This document shows positions 14,536 to 23,339 of a DNA stretch of 64,000 nt, one piece after another; positions within the stretch are counted from its first letter, which is position 1; every line of letters starts with the position of its first letter. The stretch is from NCBI RefSeq assembly GCF_022440845.1, contig NZ_JAKNTO010000001.1, forward strand, positions 1-64,000. Direction: 5' to 3'. This DNA is from Ruminococcus sp. OA3. GTDB taxonomy: Bacteria > Bacillota > Clostridia > Lachnospirales > Lachnospiraceae. Below the pieces are notes generated by a model, which ran no database searches, was not told the DNA's origin, and saw nothing but the letters and a program-made list of their open reading frames with translations. The translations under genes were made by a program, and so were the position numbers.

Positions 14536-14730
14536 ATGTCTAAAAATTATTCTGATGACAACACAAACAAAAATAAGATGAGCAACAACTCAAATTCTTA
14601 CAATGAGTCCAACGAAAGCAACAAAAATTCAACAAACAGCACAAACAGCACGAATAAAAATTCAACTAACAAGAATAAAACTTCGAATTGCCACAATTCA
14701 AATGAAAATTCTTCTACTTCAAAGTATTAA
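14536..14730 (+). CDS. Asn-rich low-complexity small protein
   Basis: 64 residues, about one third Asn, most of the rest Ser, Thr and Lys, in short irregular 'NSTNST' and 'NKNS' repeats, with one Cys near the end. There is no hydrophobic segment or signal. The start ATG has a strong AGGAGG 7 nt upstream and a perfect bidirectional terminator follows 24 bp after the stop, which makes this a real expression unit despite its odd composition. The promoter is not obvious in the 190-bp AT-rich gap upstream (14348-14535). The composition faintly recalls small spore proteins of Clostridia, but no motif confirms that. Function unknown. Confidence 0.7.
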   Translation: MSKNYSDDNTNKNKMSNNSNSYNESNESNKNSTNSTNSTNKNSTNKNKTSNCHNSNENSSTSKY

Positions 14731-14754
14731 TTCACTCTCTTAAGCATTGAACTC

Positions 14755-14787
14755 AAAAAGCGTGTCGGTTTAGCCGACACGCTTTTT
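14755..14787. terminator. Bidirectional terminator
   Basis: AAAAAGCGTGTCGG (14755-14768), loop TTTAG, CCGACACGCTTTTT (14774-14787). It has T-runs in both directions and so serves the Asn-rich gene and the opposing HAAS-domain gene. Confidence 0.9.
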
Positions 14788-14795
14788 CTGTGCTA

Positions 14796-15230
14796 TCATC
14801 TTTTTTTTACGATCGCAGTGATCAGCAGAACAATCAGTACAGGCACCAGAATCGGCGACAAAAATCTGAAAATACTTCCAACCAGCCACAGGGCAATCCC
14901 CAGGACAAGTACAATGATGACGGCCGCAGCAATACACCCCCAGCTTCTGTCAGTCTTTATACTCCAGCCTCTCTGCTGACTACTCTTATGATTCTGCTGC
15001 ACATTTTCTGCTGCCGTATCAGCTCCCATCTGTTCATGCGTATCCAAAATCGTTCTTGCCAGCAGTGTCGGATTTCCGAGTTCATCCAACACCCGGGCTT
15101 CCGGCTTACCACCGCGCACTTCATCCTCGATATAATTTGAATAGTAATTGACCTGTTCCGAAATGTCGTGATCAGACATCCCCTCTTTTAGCTTTTCGCT
15201 CAATGCTTCCAGAAACTCAATTCTGTCCAT
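14796..15230 (-). CDS. HAAS/DUF1700-type membrane protein
   Basis: 144 residues from the ATG at 15230, which has GGAGG 6 nt upstream (the ATG at 15242 would place that site inside the gene). The N-terminal 'MDRIEFLEALSEKL' and 'VNYYSNYIEDEVRGG' form the helical HAAS (DUF1700) signalling domain, usually paired with a PadR regulator; no PadR gene is adjacent here. Two C-terminal membrane helices (about 95-140) are separated by a short turn. Probably a sensor or anchor in envelope regulation, inferred from family context only. Confidence 0.8.
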   Translation of the reverse strand: MDRIEFLEALSEKLKEGMSDHDISEQVNYYSNYIEDEVRGGKPEARVLDELGNPTLLARTILDTHEQMGADTAAENVQQNHKSSQQRGWSIKTDRSWGCIAAAVIIVLVLGIALWLVGSIFRFLSPILVPVLIVLLITAIVKKR

Positions 15231-15262
15231 CTGTTCCTCCATTCGTATGGCATCAGTCTTAT

Positions 15263-16483
15263 CTACAGCTCATCAGAACCGCTGTCAGATGAGTCATCCG
15301 TCTCGCCGGCCGGCTGGCTGTTTTCTCCACCGTCCGACAATCCCTTGCTATATTCATCAATTCGCTGCTGAATGCGGCTTTTTTCTTCTCCTTCAGCCGG
15401 TGTGGGCTGATAATTATTATAACCAGATTCCGATGAAATAGAACACGGAATAATATTCACCACATCATCCAGTTCAACCTGGTCTCCCGTTATCGTAAAT
15501 GTCTGCTGGAAAATCATTGTATCCTTATCACTGGGATTTGAATTACCGCCAAAGCAGAAATTCGCCAGGCTATATACAATATTTTTCCCTTTGTATTTCT
15601 CTATTCCCTGCAATACATGCGGATGATGGCCCAGAACGAGATCCGCCCCCGAATCCACCGCAATGTGCGCAAGCGAAACCTGCGTATCATCCGGATAGTT
15701 TTCTTTCTCTGATCCCCAGTGAAAGCTTACAATGACAAGCTGCGCTCCCTGAGCCTGAACTGCCGCAATATTTTCCTTAAGCTGAGACTCCCGTTCCATG
15801 CCGTCTGCAAGCACATAGATCCCGACGAGCCCGACCTTGACTCCTTTCACATCCATCACCGCAGTGCGCTCATACCCAAAACTGGTGATCCCGGCAGCTT
15901 CCACATTTTTTATGGTATCCTCATATCCCTGCTCTCCATAATCGCGGCTGTGGTTGTTTGCAAGATTAACCGTTTCAACAGATCCCGATGTAAGAATCTG
16001 AGTATATTCCGGCTTCCCTTTAAAAGAAAACGTCTTTTCCTGGAGATCTTCGGAAGTAGTAAGCGGACCCTCCAGGTTCACAATCGTCAGATCATCCCCC
16101 TCGAATATAGATTTTACATTTTTCAAAAAATAAGAGGGATCCCCCACACTTTCGTACATCGCATTTAAGCTTGTATCATAATCAAAGTCCTCATCCGTTC
16201 CGAGGGTGCAGTCACCTGCTGCACTAACGGTAATCTGCACCGCCTCAGGCGTCGGCTCAGGTGTCTTTGCATCCTGTACATCCTGGATCTTTGACGTCCT
16301 GGCTGCCTCCGGCCTGTCCTTGCCTCTCACCGCCCTGACTATCAGCACCGCAGAAAGTATCAGCACCAGCGACAGCACAGCAACAATGATGCGCCTCATT
16401 AACTGTATCTGCCGTTCACGTACCCCCATCCTCCTGCGGCCCGTATTTCTTCTTTTCCTTCGTCGTCCACGCGCATTTCCCAT
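15263..16483 (-). CDS. CapA/PgsA-family metallophosphatase-like protein, membrane anchored
   Basis: 406 residues. An Arg-rich cytoplasmic N-terminus (about 1-28) and one membrane helix (about 30-48) precede the PGA_cap domain: 'SAAGDCTLGTD', 'DLTIVNLEGPLTTS', 'VNLANNHSRDYG' and 'VLGHHPHVLQGIE' are its metal-site motifs. The C-terminus is Ser/Asp/Glu-rich. In Bacillus, CapA takes part in poly-gamma-glutamate assembly or export, but no capB/capC genes are nearby, and isolated CapA homologues in Clostridia have no proven role. The HAAS gene follows 32 bp downstream in the same direction. Confidence 0.88.
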   Translation of the reverse strand: MGNARGRRRKRRNTGRRRMGVRERQIQLMRRIIVAVLSLVLILSAVLIVRAVRGKDRPEAARTSKIQDVQDAKTPEPTPEAVQITVSAAGDCTLGTDEDFDYDTSLNAMYESVGDPSYFLKNVKSIFEGDDLTIVNLEGPLTTSEDLQEKTFSFKGKPEYTQILTSGSVETVNLANNHSRDYGEQGYEDTIKNVEAAGITSFGYERTAVMDVKGVKVGLVGIYVLADGMERESQLKENIAAVQAQGAQLVIVSFHWGSEKENYPDDTQVSLAHIAVDSGADLVLGHHPHVLQGIEKYKGKNIVYSLANFCFGGNSNPSDKDTMIFQQTFTITGDQVELDDVVNIIPCSISSESGYNNYQPTPAEGEEKSRIQQRIDEYSKGLSDGGENSQPAGETDDSSDSGSDEL

Positions 16484-16580
16484 TTTATCTAAAGTCCTTT
16501 TCTTTTGTCTTTTCAGGTGCTACTATAGTAGCAAGTTTACCATAATTTAATCGGAAATGAAATACGGGGGAATTAATATT

Positions 16581-17144
16581 ATGAAAAATTATCAGATCAC
16601 TCAGTGGTGCAGCCACTTTATAAGAGAACAGATAGAACCCGGAGACTTATGCATCGATGCCACTGCCGGCAACGGACACGACACCCTTCTGTTGTGCCGG
16701 CTCGTCGGAGAAAACGGTCGTGTGCTCGCATTTGATATCCAGCCGGAAGCCCTGAACCAAACCTGCAGCCGCCTCACAGAAGCCGGCGTTGCCGACCGCG
16801 CAGAACTTATCCTGGACAGTCACAGCCACATGGCTTCCTATGCTGCAGACAATTCTGTCTCCTGTATCGTATTTAACCTTGGCTACCTGCCGTCTGGTGA
16901 CCACACAATAGCAACACGTGCAGAGACCACCCTGGAAGCACTCGGTGATGCTCTCCGGCTTTTAAAAAAGGGAGGTATGATCTCCCTCTGCATTTACAGC
17001 GGAGGCGACAGTGGATTCGATGAACGCGAAGCCATCCTGCCATATCTTAAGACCTTAGACCCCAAATATTTTCTTGTGATTATGAGCGAGTATTATAATC
17101 GCCCAAACCATCCGCCAATACCGGTTTTAATCTTAAAACTCTGA
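16581..17144 (+). CDS. mnmM: MnmM (YtqB)-like SAM-dependent tRNA methyltransferase
   Basis: 187 residues from the ATG at 16581 (GGGGGAATTAATATT before it); an upstream ATG at 16557 has no ribosome site. Motif I 'CIDATAGNGHDTLLLCRLVG', motif II 'VLAFDIQPEA' and 'IVFNLGYLPSGDH' match the PF06962 family. B. subtilis YtqB/MnmM methylates the 5-aminomethyl group at U34 of certain tRNAs, finishing mnm5s2U. The gene stands alone between divergent and convergent neighbours; the opposing CapA gene starts 97 bp away. Confidence 0.82.
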   Translation: MKNYQITQWCSHFIREQIEPGDLCIDATAGNGHDTLLLCRLVGENGRVLAFDIQPEALNQTCSRLTEAGVADRAELILDSHSHMASYAADNSVSCIVFNLGYLPSGDHTIATRAETTLEALGDALRLLKKGGMISLCIYSGGDSGFDEREAILPYLKTLDPKYFLVIMSEYYNRPNHPPIPVLILKL

Positions 17145-17164
17145 GTTTTTTGCCGTATAAAAAA

Positions 17165-17191
17165 GGAGACTGCGCTGAAAACACAGTCTCC
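17165..17191. terminator. Terminator between convergent genes
   Basis: GGAGACTG (17165-17172) pairs with CAGTCTCC (17184-17191). An A-run on the left gives a T-run for leftward transcripts, so it mainly serves the GntR-type regulator. Confidence 0.65.
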
Positions 17192-17198
17192 ATCCCAA

Positions 17199-18674
17199 CT
17201 ATTTCCACAGCACAGAACCATCATACACCTGCACTGCTGCCTCCCAGTACTCCAGTCGTTTACACTCTGTGATAATCAGCTGATTTGTATGTTGAAACAT
17301 TTCTGATGCCTTTCTTGCGAAGCACACGGAATCACCTTTTGTTAAAATCCTGGCAGCTTCTAAACACTGTTTATGAATTTCGTAATTATTTCGGTTTTTT
17401 TTGTGGCTGATGAGCTTTGGAATGCTCCTCCCGATGTGGTAGTTTTTCAGTATCACTTCATATATTGTCTGTAAAGCGTCATACTGAATATGCGCAACAA
17501 GGAACTCCAGCAGAATAACAGGGGAAAGCTGATACAAATATGCATGGTTCCAGACATCTTCCAGGCTGTCGCACAGGCTGCAGGCTTCCTCAGCCGTCAC
17601 TTGTGCAGCGGCATGGGCAGCCACACCTTCGATGGTCAGTGACAGCATTTGGAGACTGTCAAGATATCTCCGAATATGACGGGCTATCAGTTCAGGCTCA
17701 ATATAAATTTTACTCATTGCCTCCAGATCCATCGCCACAAAGATTCCTTTTCCACGTGTGGCAGTAACAATCCCCCACGCCTTCAGCAGCTGTACCGCTT
17801 TCATCGTGGTATCGACACTGACTCCATAGGCCCGGCGCAATTCTTCATGAGACGGCAGCCGGTCTCCCGGCTTATATCTTCCGATGGCTATGAGGCCAAG
17901 CAGATCCAGATAAACTCGTGAGTACTGTTCCTCCGCGCTGCTGATTCGGCGCTGAAGTTCTTTCCTCCCAAGCCTGAGCGGTGAATCGGATGCAACTCTG
18001 CAAAAGAGACCGCGCTGCTTTTCGTCTGTGACAAAACCATAGAGCGAGGACAAATCTGCAAAATGAACACTGTTTAAATCGCCCCCGCATTTCATAACCT
18101 GAGTGAGTTTTTTCAGCCCCTCATAATAATCTTCTCTGATCTGCAGCGTACCTGGAAGCGGGTCCAGCTCCGAAAGGCCAAGACTGTCTACCGCACGGAG
18201 AATCAGCTCGTTTTCGCTTCGTGAGACAAAAAATCTCCAGAATTGATTGGAAAGACGCCAAAATTCTTTTGGCTGTTCCGGATCCATTTTTTCAAGCAGG
18301 GATTCAGGAATCGCCCACCCCTCATCCGAGCAAAGTGAGATCCCATAACTAATCACAGGGTAACATATAAGAATACCCGTTTTGAAAATATCGGCTGCTG
18401 CCGTCTCATCCGCCTTTTGCAGTGATAACAGGCCTCTCTTATGTGAAGCTGCTGCGTCAAAAGTCACCATCGGCCGTTTTCTCTGTCTGGTTTCAACCAG
18501 CCCTTCAGCCGCCAGCATTTCCAGCACACGCCGAACAGTCTTTTCCGATGTACAAAACTCCCGGCACATCTCAGCACGTGAAGGCAGTCTGGAACCATCT
18601 GCAAGCAGACCGCATACTATTTTCTTTTTTAATATATGGTAAAACTTTTCATACTTAATCTCACCGTTTTTCAT
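17199..18674 (-). CDS. Regulator with two GntR-type winged-helix domains
   Basis: 491 residues, about twice the usual GntR length. A winged helix at about 5-72 ('SRLPSRAEMCREFCTSEKTV' then 'GLVETRQRKRP') is followed by a helical region of about 160 residues. A second, more canonical winged helix lies at about 245-315 ('GDRLPSHEELRRAYGVSVDT' then 'ATRGKGIFV'), and a C-terminal helical part may be a FadR-like effector domain, though its metal-binding His are not clear. It begins 18 bp after the phosphodiesterase gene and is the last gene of the c-di-GMP operon, suggesting linked expression. Ligand unknown. Confidence 0.82.
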   Translation of the reverse strand: MKNGEIKYEKFYHILKKKIVCGLLADGSRLPSRAEMCREFCTSEKTVRRVLEMLAAEGLVETRQRKRPMVTFDAAASHKRGLLSLQKADETAAADIFKTGILICYPVISYGISLCSDEGWAIPESLLEKMDPEQPKEFWRLSNQFWRFFVSRSENELILRAVDSLGLSELDPLPGTLQIREDYYEGLKKLTQVMKCGGDLNSVHFADLSSLYGFVTDEKQRGLFCRVASDSPLRLGRKELQRRISSAEEQYSRVYLDLLGLIAIGRYKPGDRLPSHEELRRAYGVSVDTTMKAVQLLKAWGIVTATRGKGIFVAMDLEAMSKIYIEPELIARHIRRYLDSLQMLSLTIEGVAAHAAAQVTAEEACSLCDSLEDVWNHAYLYQLSPVILLEFLVAHIQYDALQTIYEVILKNYHIGRSIPKLISHKKNRNNYEIHKQCLEAARILTKGDSVCFARKASEMFQHTNQLIITECKRLEYWEAAVQVYDGSVLWK

Positions 18675-18692
18675 GCCAGCACCTGTTTTCTC

Positions 18693-21392
18693 CTACACAC
18701 TCAGAAACTTAATGAGTTCTCCCCCGGGCATCGGACGGGCATAGTAAAATCCCTGTATATACTGCACACCCGATGCAGAGACCAGTTTCTGATCATCCTC
18801 GGTTTCAATGCCTTCCGATACAACTGTCAGAGAATTGATCTCTGCCACCTCCACAATAGCGCGGAGCAGCGCACGCTGCTTCGTACTTGTCCGCAGTTGC
18901 TGCGTCAGCGAACGGTCGATCTTGATAACATCTACCGGCAGATTGGACAGATAATTAAGGCTGCTGTACCCGACACCAAAATCATCCAACGCGATTCGTA
19001 ATCCGGTTCGGCGCAGCCTGCTTAATGTTTCAGATGCAGGTTCAATAGACTGAATGAGAATACTCTCTGTGATTTCCAGAGTAATGTGTTCTGTACCTGC
19101 GCCGGAATCCCGTATCATATCAAGCAGATGATCCGCGCTGTTTCCTACCAGAAGCTGCTGGACCGAAAGGTTGATGCACATATGGCGAAGACCCAGGCTT
19201 TCTCCGTGAGAGCTCATGAACTCACACGCGCGCTGCAGTACGTAATCGCCAAGCTGCTCGACCATGCCGCTGCGCTCAGCAAGTGCAATAACCTGCCCGG
19301 CAGAAAAATAACCCCCATTTTCATCCGGCAGACGTACGAGCGCTTCCGCTGCAAAAAAACGCCCAGTTTCCACATGGACCATCGGCTGATACCAGATTTC
19401 CAGTGTTTCATGGTGGATAGCAGATTTCAGCTTGCGCAGAATGTCAGCTTCAGTCCGAATAATCGTGTCAAGTTCCTTATTGTAGATCACAACGTTATGA
19501 TCAGATTCTTTTGCATAACGCAGTGCAGACTGAATCCGGTCCAGCAATACATCCGGACTGTCTCCATTCCTGGGATAGCAGCATACAGAAATCCGCACCT
19601 GCAGGGCAAATGAAGCATTGCCTGCTGAGACGGGTGCCGAAAGCATTCCCTGGAGCCTGTCCGCAAAGGTCTTTTCATTCTCCCCAGACATTGAAATACC
19701 CAGAAATACATCTCCATTAATACGGTACAGATATGTTCCGAATAGCCGTGAAAGGCGTTGAACTACCTCCCGCAAGATCTGATCACCGATATCCGCACTG
19801 AACAATTCATTATACTGGCTGAATGCACAGATATCCACGCAAAACAAACTGAACTGCCGTTTTTTATCGTAGGATATCAGCATATTAGCATCTCTCATAT
19901 ATTTCGGTCGATTGCCAACATTAAAAACCGGGTCGAAATATGCAAGCTGTTCCACCTGCTTACGGTACTGGTTAAAAGTTTTGGACAGCTCCATCATTTC
20001 AAGGTCCGTGTACTCATCAAACGTTACGTCGTCCTTCCCCTCGGTCAGCTGTCGGCATTTTTCAGTCAGCGTACGCACTGGAGACTCCTGAGACCTCTTG
20101 GTGTAATAAGCATGGATCAGACGGGAGATCTCTTCCTCCGCCTGTCCCTCCCCCAGAAGACAGCATTTATACTCATAGCGTGCTGACAGAAAGCTTCTTT
20201 CGTCATCCAGGCGGATTTTCAACAGGAGCTCAAGTGATAATCCCCTTGCAAAATCTTCCTGCTGTATCTCATCCATGTCCTCGCGGACAGCCACCAGAAA
20301 ATTGCCTGCACTCAGCCTGCCTGCAATATAAGGATTTTGTATAAATTCCTTCAACCGCCGTGGAATGCTCTGCAGAAAGGCGGTCTCTTTTTGAAGGCCG
20401 ATCATCTGTGAGACCTGGTTGTAGCCTTCAAACACCAGGTAATACAGCATAACAGGCTCCTCCCCCTCTGACAGCCAACGATTCAGCGCGTCCGTAAAAC
20501 CCACCTGATTGTACAGTCCCGTCTGGCTGTCAATGGATGAAAACTGTTTCAACATACGCTTACGGATAAAAAGCTGATATTGTGAAACAGAAAATCCCAG
20601 CGTTAACAGCGCCGTCAGGAAACAGATGGTGATCATTGCACCTCTGTAGCCGGGACTGATCCATCCAGCCCTGGGCTGAATGCTGAGATTCCACTGGGCA
20701 GGCAGATTAAACGTTGTTTTCACCGCCTGTGAAAAATCAACATTTTCCCTCGAAACGGCAACAACCTCTTTGCCCCCGTTCTGTGGCTCAACACGCCACA
20801 GCTCATAATCATACCCCTGCTGAGACATATAACCAAGCCCCAGCTGTTCCAGCACGTAATTACAGTCCAGTGCCACTGCTACTCCCCCCAGATATGCATC
20901 GCCCTCCAAAAACGGCTGCAGGAAAAGAAATACCTCCTGTCCATCTCCGCCTTCTAAAATAACAGGTCCTTCCACCACCAGATCCTTGACAACCTTTGCC
21001 AGTGTATAAATGTAGGAAAATTCCTTCAGATCACGCCCTGCCTGATATCCATAAATCTCCTGAGGCAATACTCTCACCATAATATCACCCTTAATCAGAG
21101 CGGCGTAACGCACCTCCTCGCGCTCCAGCAGGGACGCTGCTGCGCTTTCAAACCAGATATCATCTTCCTCCGTCATGATACAGGCCATCCGGGCAAGTGC
21201 ATCCGACTCATTCAGCTCTCCCTGAAATTGGAGCATAAGATTCTTGCCATAAGCATGAAGGATATGCTCTGCCTCATTTTTACGGATATCGTAAATGCAT
21301 CCGTATATGGCAAAGCTCAGTACTGCCGTCAGAATCAAAGTCAGCAAAGCCGCGGCAAAAATTATTAGCCGCCGTTTGATATGAATTTTCAT
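18693..21392 (-). CDS. Membrane c-di-GMP phosphodiesterase with two degenerate GGDEF domains and an EAL domain
   Basis: 899 residues from the ATG at 21392 (GAGGTG before it, 7 bp after the cyclase stop). TM1 at about 9-31, an extracellular sensor to about 250, TM2 at about 252-272. Two GGDEF-like domains follow: in the first (about 285-440) the signature site reads SAGNF, in the second (about 490-640) INGDVF, so neither should make c-di-GMP. The EAL domain (about 650-895) keeps 'EALVRL', 'INLS', 'LEITES', 'DDFGVGYSS', 'IKIDRS', 'EGIET' and 'QGFYYARP', all expected metal and catalytic residues. It should hydrolyse c-di-GMP in response to an external signal, with the dead GGDEF domains as possible GTP sensors. 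Confidence 0.9.
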   Translation of the reverse strand: MKIHIKRRLIIFAAALLTLILTAVLSFAIYGCIYDIRKNEAEHILHAYGKNLMLQFQGELNESDALARMACIMTEEDDIWFESAAASLLEREEVRYAALIKGDIMVRVLPQEIYGYQAGRDLKEFSYIYTLAKVVKDLVVEGPVILEGGDGQEVFLFLQPFLEGDAYLGGVAVALDCNYVLEQLGLGYMSQQGYDYELWRVEPQNGGKEVVAVSRENVDFSQAVKTTFNLPAQWNLSIQPRAGWISPGYRGAMITICFLTALLTLGFSVSQYQLFIRKRMLKQFSSIDSQTGLYNQVGFTDALNRWLSEGEEPVMLYYLVFEGYNQVSQMIGLQKETAFLQSIPRRLKEFIQNPYIAGRLSAGNFLVAVREDMDEIQQEDFARGLSLELLLKIRLDDERSFLSARYEYKCCLLGEGQAEEEISRLIHAYYTKRSQESPVRTLTEKCRQLTEGKDDVTFDEYTDLEMMELSKTFNQYRKQVEQLAYFDPVFNVGNRPKYMRDANMLISYDKKRQFSLFCVDICAFSQYNELFSADIGDQILREVVQRLSRLFGTYLYRINGDVFLGISMSGENEKTFADRLQGMLSAPVSAGNASFALQVRISVCCYPRNGDSPDVLLDRIQSALRYAKESDHNVVIYNKELDTIIRTEADILRKLKSAIHHETLEIWYQPMVHVETGRFFAAEALVRLPDENGGYFSAGQVIALAERSGMVEQLGDYVLQRACEFMSSHGESLGLRHMCINLSVQQLLVGNSADHLLDMIRDSGAGTEHITLEITESILIQSIEPASETLSRLRRTGLRIALDDFGVGYSSLNYLSNLPVDVIKIDRSLTQQLRTSTKQRALLRAIVEVAEINSLTVVSEGIETEDDQKLVSASGVQYIQGFYYARPMPGGELIKFLSV

Positions 21393-21399
21393 GTGCACC

Positions 21400-22953
21400 T
21401 CAATTCTGATAAATTTTGTAATACCCTTTACCATTTTGCTTGACAAAATACAATGCCTCATCCGCATCCGCAATCAGCTGCTCCAGATCAGAATCCGGTC
21501 GGCACAAAGATACACCAATGCTGCACTGCACCGGAATCCTCTCGCCCGCCGATCCTATTTCAGAATGAAGACGAAGCACCAGTTCACCCAGAACACTCTT
21601 CAGCTCAGCCTCATCATCAAGATCAGTCAAAAGCAGCACAAACTCATCTCCTCCGTACCTTCCAACGACGCCGTCATATTTCTTCTCATATTCCCGCAGG
21701 ATATACCCTACACTTTTGAGCGCCACATCCCCTCCGCCATGTCCATATGTGTCGTTAATATATTTAAGATTATCCATATCAACAAAACACAATGCACTGA
21801 CGAGCTCCGGATCCGTCCGTTTCACCAGTGTAGCCGCCTGATTGAGAAATACGGAACGAGTCACTATCCCTGTCAGACTGTCCGACAGTCCGTCCCCCGT
21901 CAATCGTATAATTTCGTTAAAGTCCACATCTTCGGGACGTTCATCCTGATAAATCTTTTTTTCCAGTTCTTCCACAGAGTGTACAAGTATATCTACTACC
22001 TGCATTTGTTTTGTGATATAACGCCGCAGAATGAGCAGCAGACCGGCACACACCATGACAGTCAGTCCTGCGACAATCAGCAGACTGGGCAAAATCCCCG
22101 AAAAAACGCTCCAAAAGTTAACCGTACAGAGAACATCCCATTCTGTATTTTCAACTCTCTGGTAGGTTGTAAAACAGGGGCTTCCATTCCGGATACTCCA
22201 GTAATCCCCTGGAACAGCAGCCAAAAGCTGCTCCTGCAGCTTGTCGGCTGTAGTTCCAATCATAACGGCATCGCCCAGCTCATCCATCATCGGAACTCCA
22301 TAGGAAAACCCCTCTGTGGAGGACATGATCTGCCCCTGAGAGCCAATCAATGTAGCTTCTGAATCATGGATGCCGGCGGACTGTTCTAGAATCTCCACAA
22401 CTTCATCGAAATAAATTGCACAGAACAGACAGCCTGTTATATTTTTCTGCTGGTCAAACAGCGGGACTGCCACCGTATAATTCAGTGTTACCCCGTCAGC
22501 GCCTGCGGCAAAACTGTCTGTGACCTGAGCCTGCCCGGTCGAAAATAACTGCTGCATGTACTCCCTGCTGGCAAGACTGGCCGGCTCGGAACCATCAGAA
22601 TAAACTGTGATATCAGAATCCACATAGCATATCATCATATAACCAAAGTAAGGCGACATTTGATCCAGTTTTTTGACTTTTTCACTGGGAGGGATCTCCG
22701 GGTCGTAGAATTCAGTCAAGGAGGCCAGTGATTCCAGCAGGGTAACAGATTCCGTCACCCGCCGCGATATTTGTGCGTGAACACTGCTCATGGAGGCGCG
22801 CGCATCTGACTCCATTTGCTGAAATGACAGGACAGCACCGCCCAGCAGGATGATTAGCATCGTCAGCAGGCAAAAAATTGCACTGTACCGCAGGATCGGC
22901 GACAGAGATATCTTCCAATTACCGTTTCTCTTATTTTCTTTGTGTTTTTTCAT
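21400..22953 (-). CDS. Membrane diguanylate cyclase with Cache-type sensor
   Basis: 517 residues if started at the ATG at 22953 (AAAGG about 10 nt upstream, not strong); the open frame reaches 23031. TM1 at about 20-42, an extracellular dCache-like domain to about 295 ('YVDSDITVYSDGS', 'GCLFCAIYFDEVV'), TM2 at about 300-322, then an intact GGDEF domain with 'DSLTGIVTRSVF', 'FVDMDNLKYINDTYGH' and 'GRYGGDEFVLLL'. It should make c-di-GMP from two GTP. The inhibitory RxxD site is not evident upstream of GGDEF. First gene of an operon with the phosphodiesterase and the double GntR regulator. Confidence 0.9.
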   Translation of the reverse strand: MKKHKENKRNGNWKISLSPILRYSAIFCLLTMLIILLGGAVLSFQQMESDARASMSSVHAQISRRVTESVTLLESLASLTEFYDPEIPPSEKVKKLDQMSPYFGYMMICYVDSDITVYSDGSEPASLASREYMQQLFSTGQAQVTDSFAAGADGVTLNYTVAVPLFDQQKNITGCLFCAIYFDEVVEILEQSAGIHDSEATLIGSQGQIMSSTEGFSYGVPMMDELGDAVMIGTTADKLQEQLLAAVPGDYWSIRNGSPCFTTYQRVENTEWDVLCTVNFWSVFSGILPSLLIVAGLTVMVCAGLLLILRRYITKQMQVVDILVHSVEELEKKIYQDERPEDVDFNEIIRLTGDGLSDSLTGIVTRSVFLNQAATLVKRTDPELVSALCFVDMDNLKYINDTYGHGGGDVALKSVGYILREYEKKYDGVVGRYGGDEFVLLLTDLDDEAELKSVLGELVLRLHSEIGSAGERIPVQCSIGVSLCRPDSDLEQLIADADEALYFVKQNGKGYYKIYQN

Positions 22954-23140
22954 CCGAATCCAGCCTTTCGCACAATGCTTCACATTACCTCTGCCGGAAA
23001 CACCCAAACGAAAAAGATGTTCCACAGGCAATCTTGGAACCTATACCAAAAATTATAACATTCACCATCTGATAAAGCAATAACGTTCCCTGTGGCGCCA
23101 TATCATTTTAGTGAGAGGGCAGATAAATACCTGAAATAAA

Positions 23141-23189
23141 AAAGAGAGTGTCCTGAAAGTCATTTCATGACTTTCAGGACACTCTCTTT
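23141..23189. terminator. 23-bp perfect hairpin terminator
   Basis: Positions 23141-23163 and 23167-23189 are exact complements around the loop TTC, with A/T runs at both ends. It terminates tRNA-Arg(ACG) transcription; the 187-bp gap to the cyclase start at 22953 holds no gene. Confidence 0.9.
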
Positions 23190-23195
23190 AACTTA

Positions 23196-23269
23196 CGTGC
23201 GTTAGAGGATTCGAACCCCCGACCTTTTGGTCCGTAGCCAAACGCTCTATCCAGCTGAGCTAAACGCAC
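23196..23269 (-). tRNA. tRNA-Arg (ACG)
   Basis: 74 nt; acceptor GTGCGTT/AACGCAC, anticodon loop CTACGGA, T loop TTCGAAT. The A34 is expected to be edited to inosine to read CGU/CGC/CGA. CCA not encoded. Single-gene unit with its own promoter and terminator. Confidence 0.95.
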
Positions 23270-23301
23270 ATCACCGCTAAACTATTTTCGCGACAATGAT
23301 T

Positions 23302-23330
23302 ATTATACATAAACGCACGTAATTTGTCAA
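23302..23330 (-). promoter_or_regulatory. Promoter of tRNA-Arg (ACG)
   Basis: Read leftward: TTGACA (rc of 23325-23330), 17-nt spacer, TATAAT (rc of 23302-23307). Full consensus. Confidence 0.8.
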
Positions 23331-23339
23331 TACTTATTT

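Noticed and set aside
15263-16483. Poly-gamma-glutamate capsule locus
   Set aside because: Only the CapA-like protein is present; capB, capC and capE/ggt-type genes are absent nearby.
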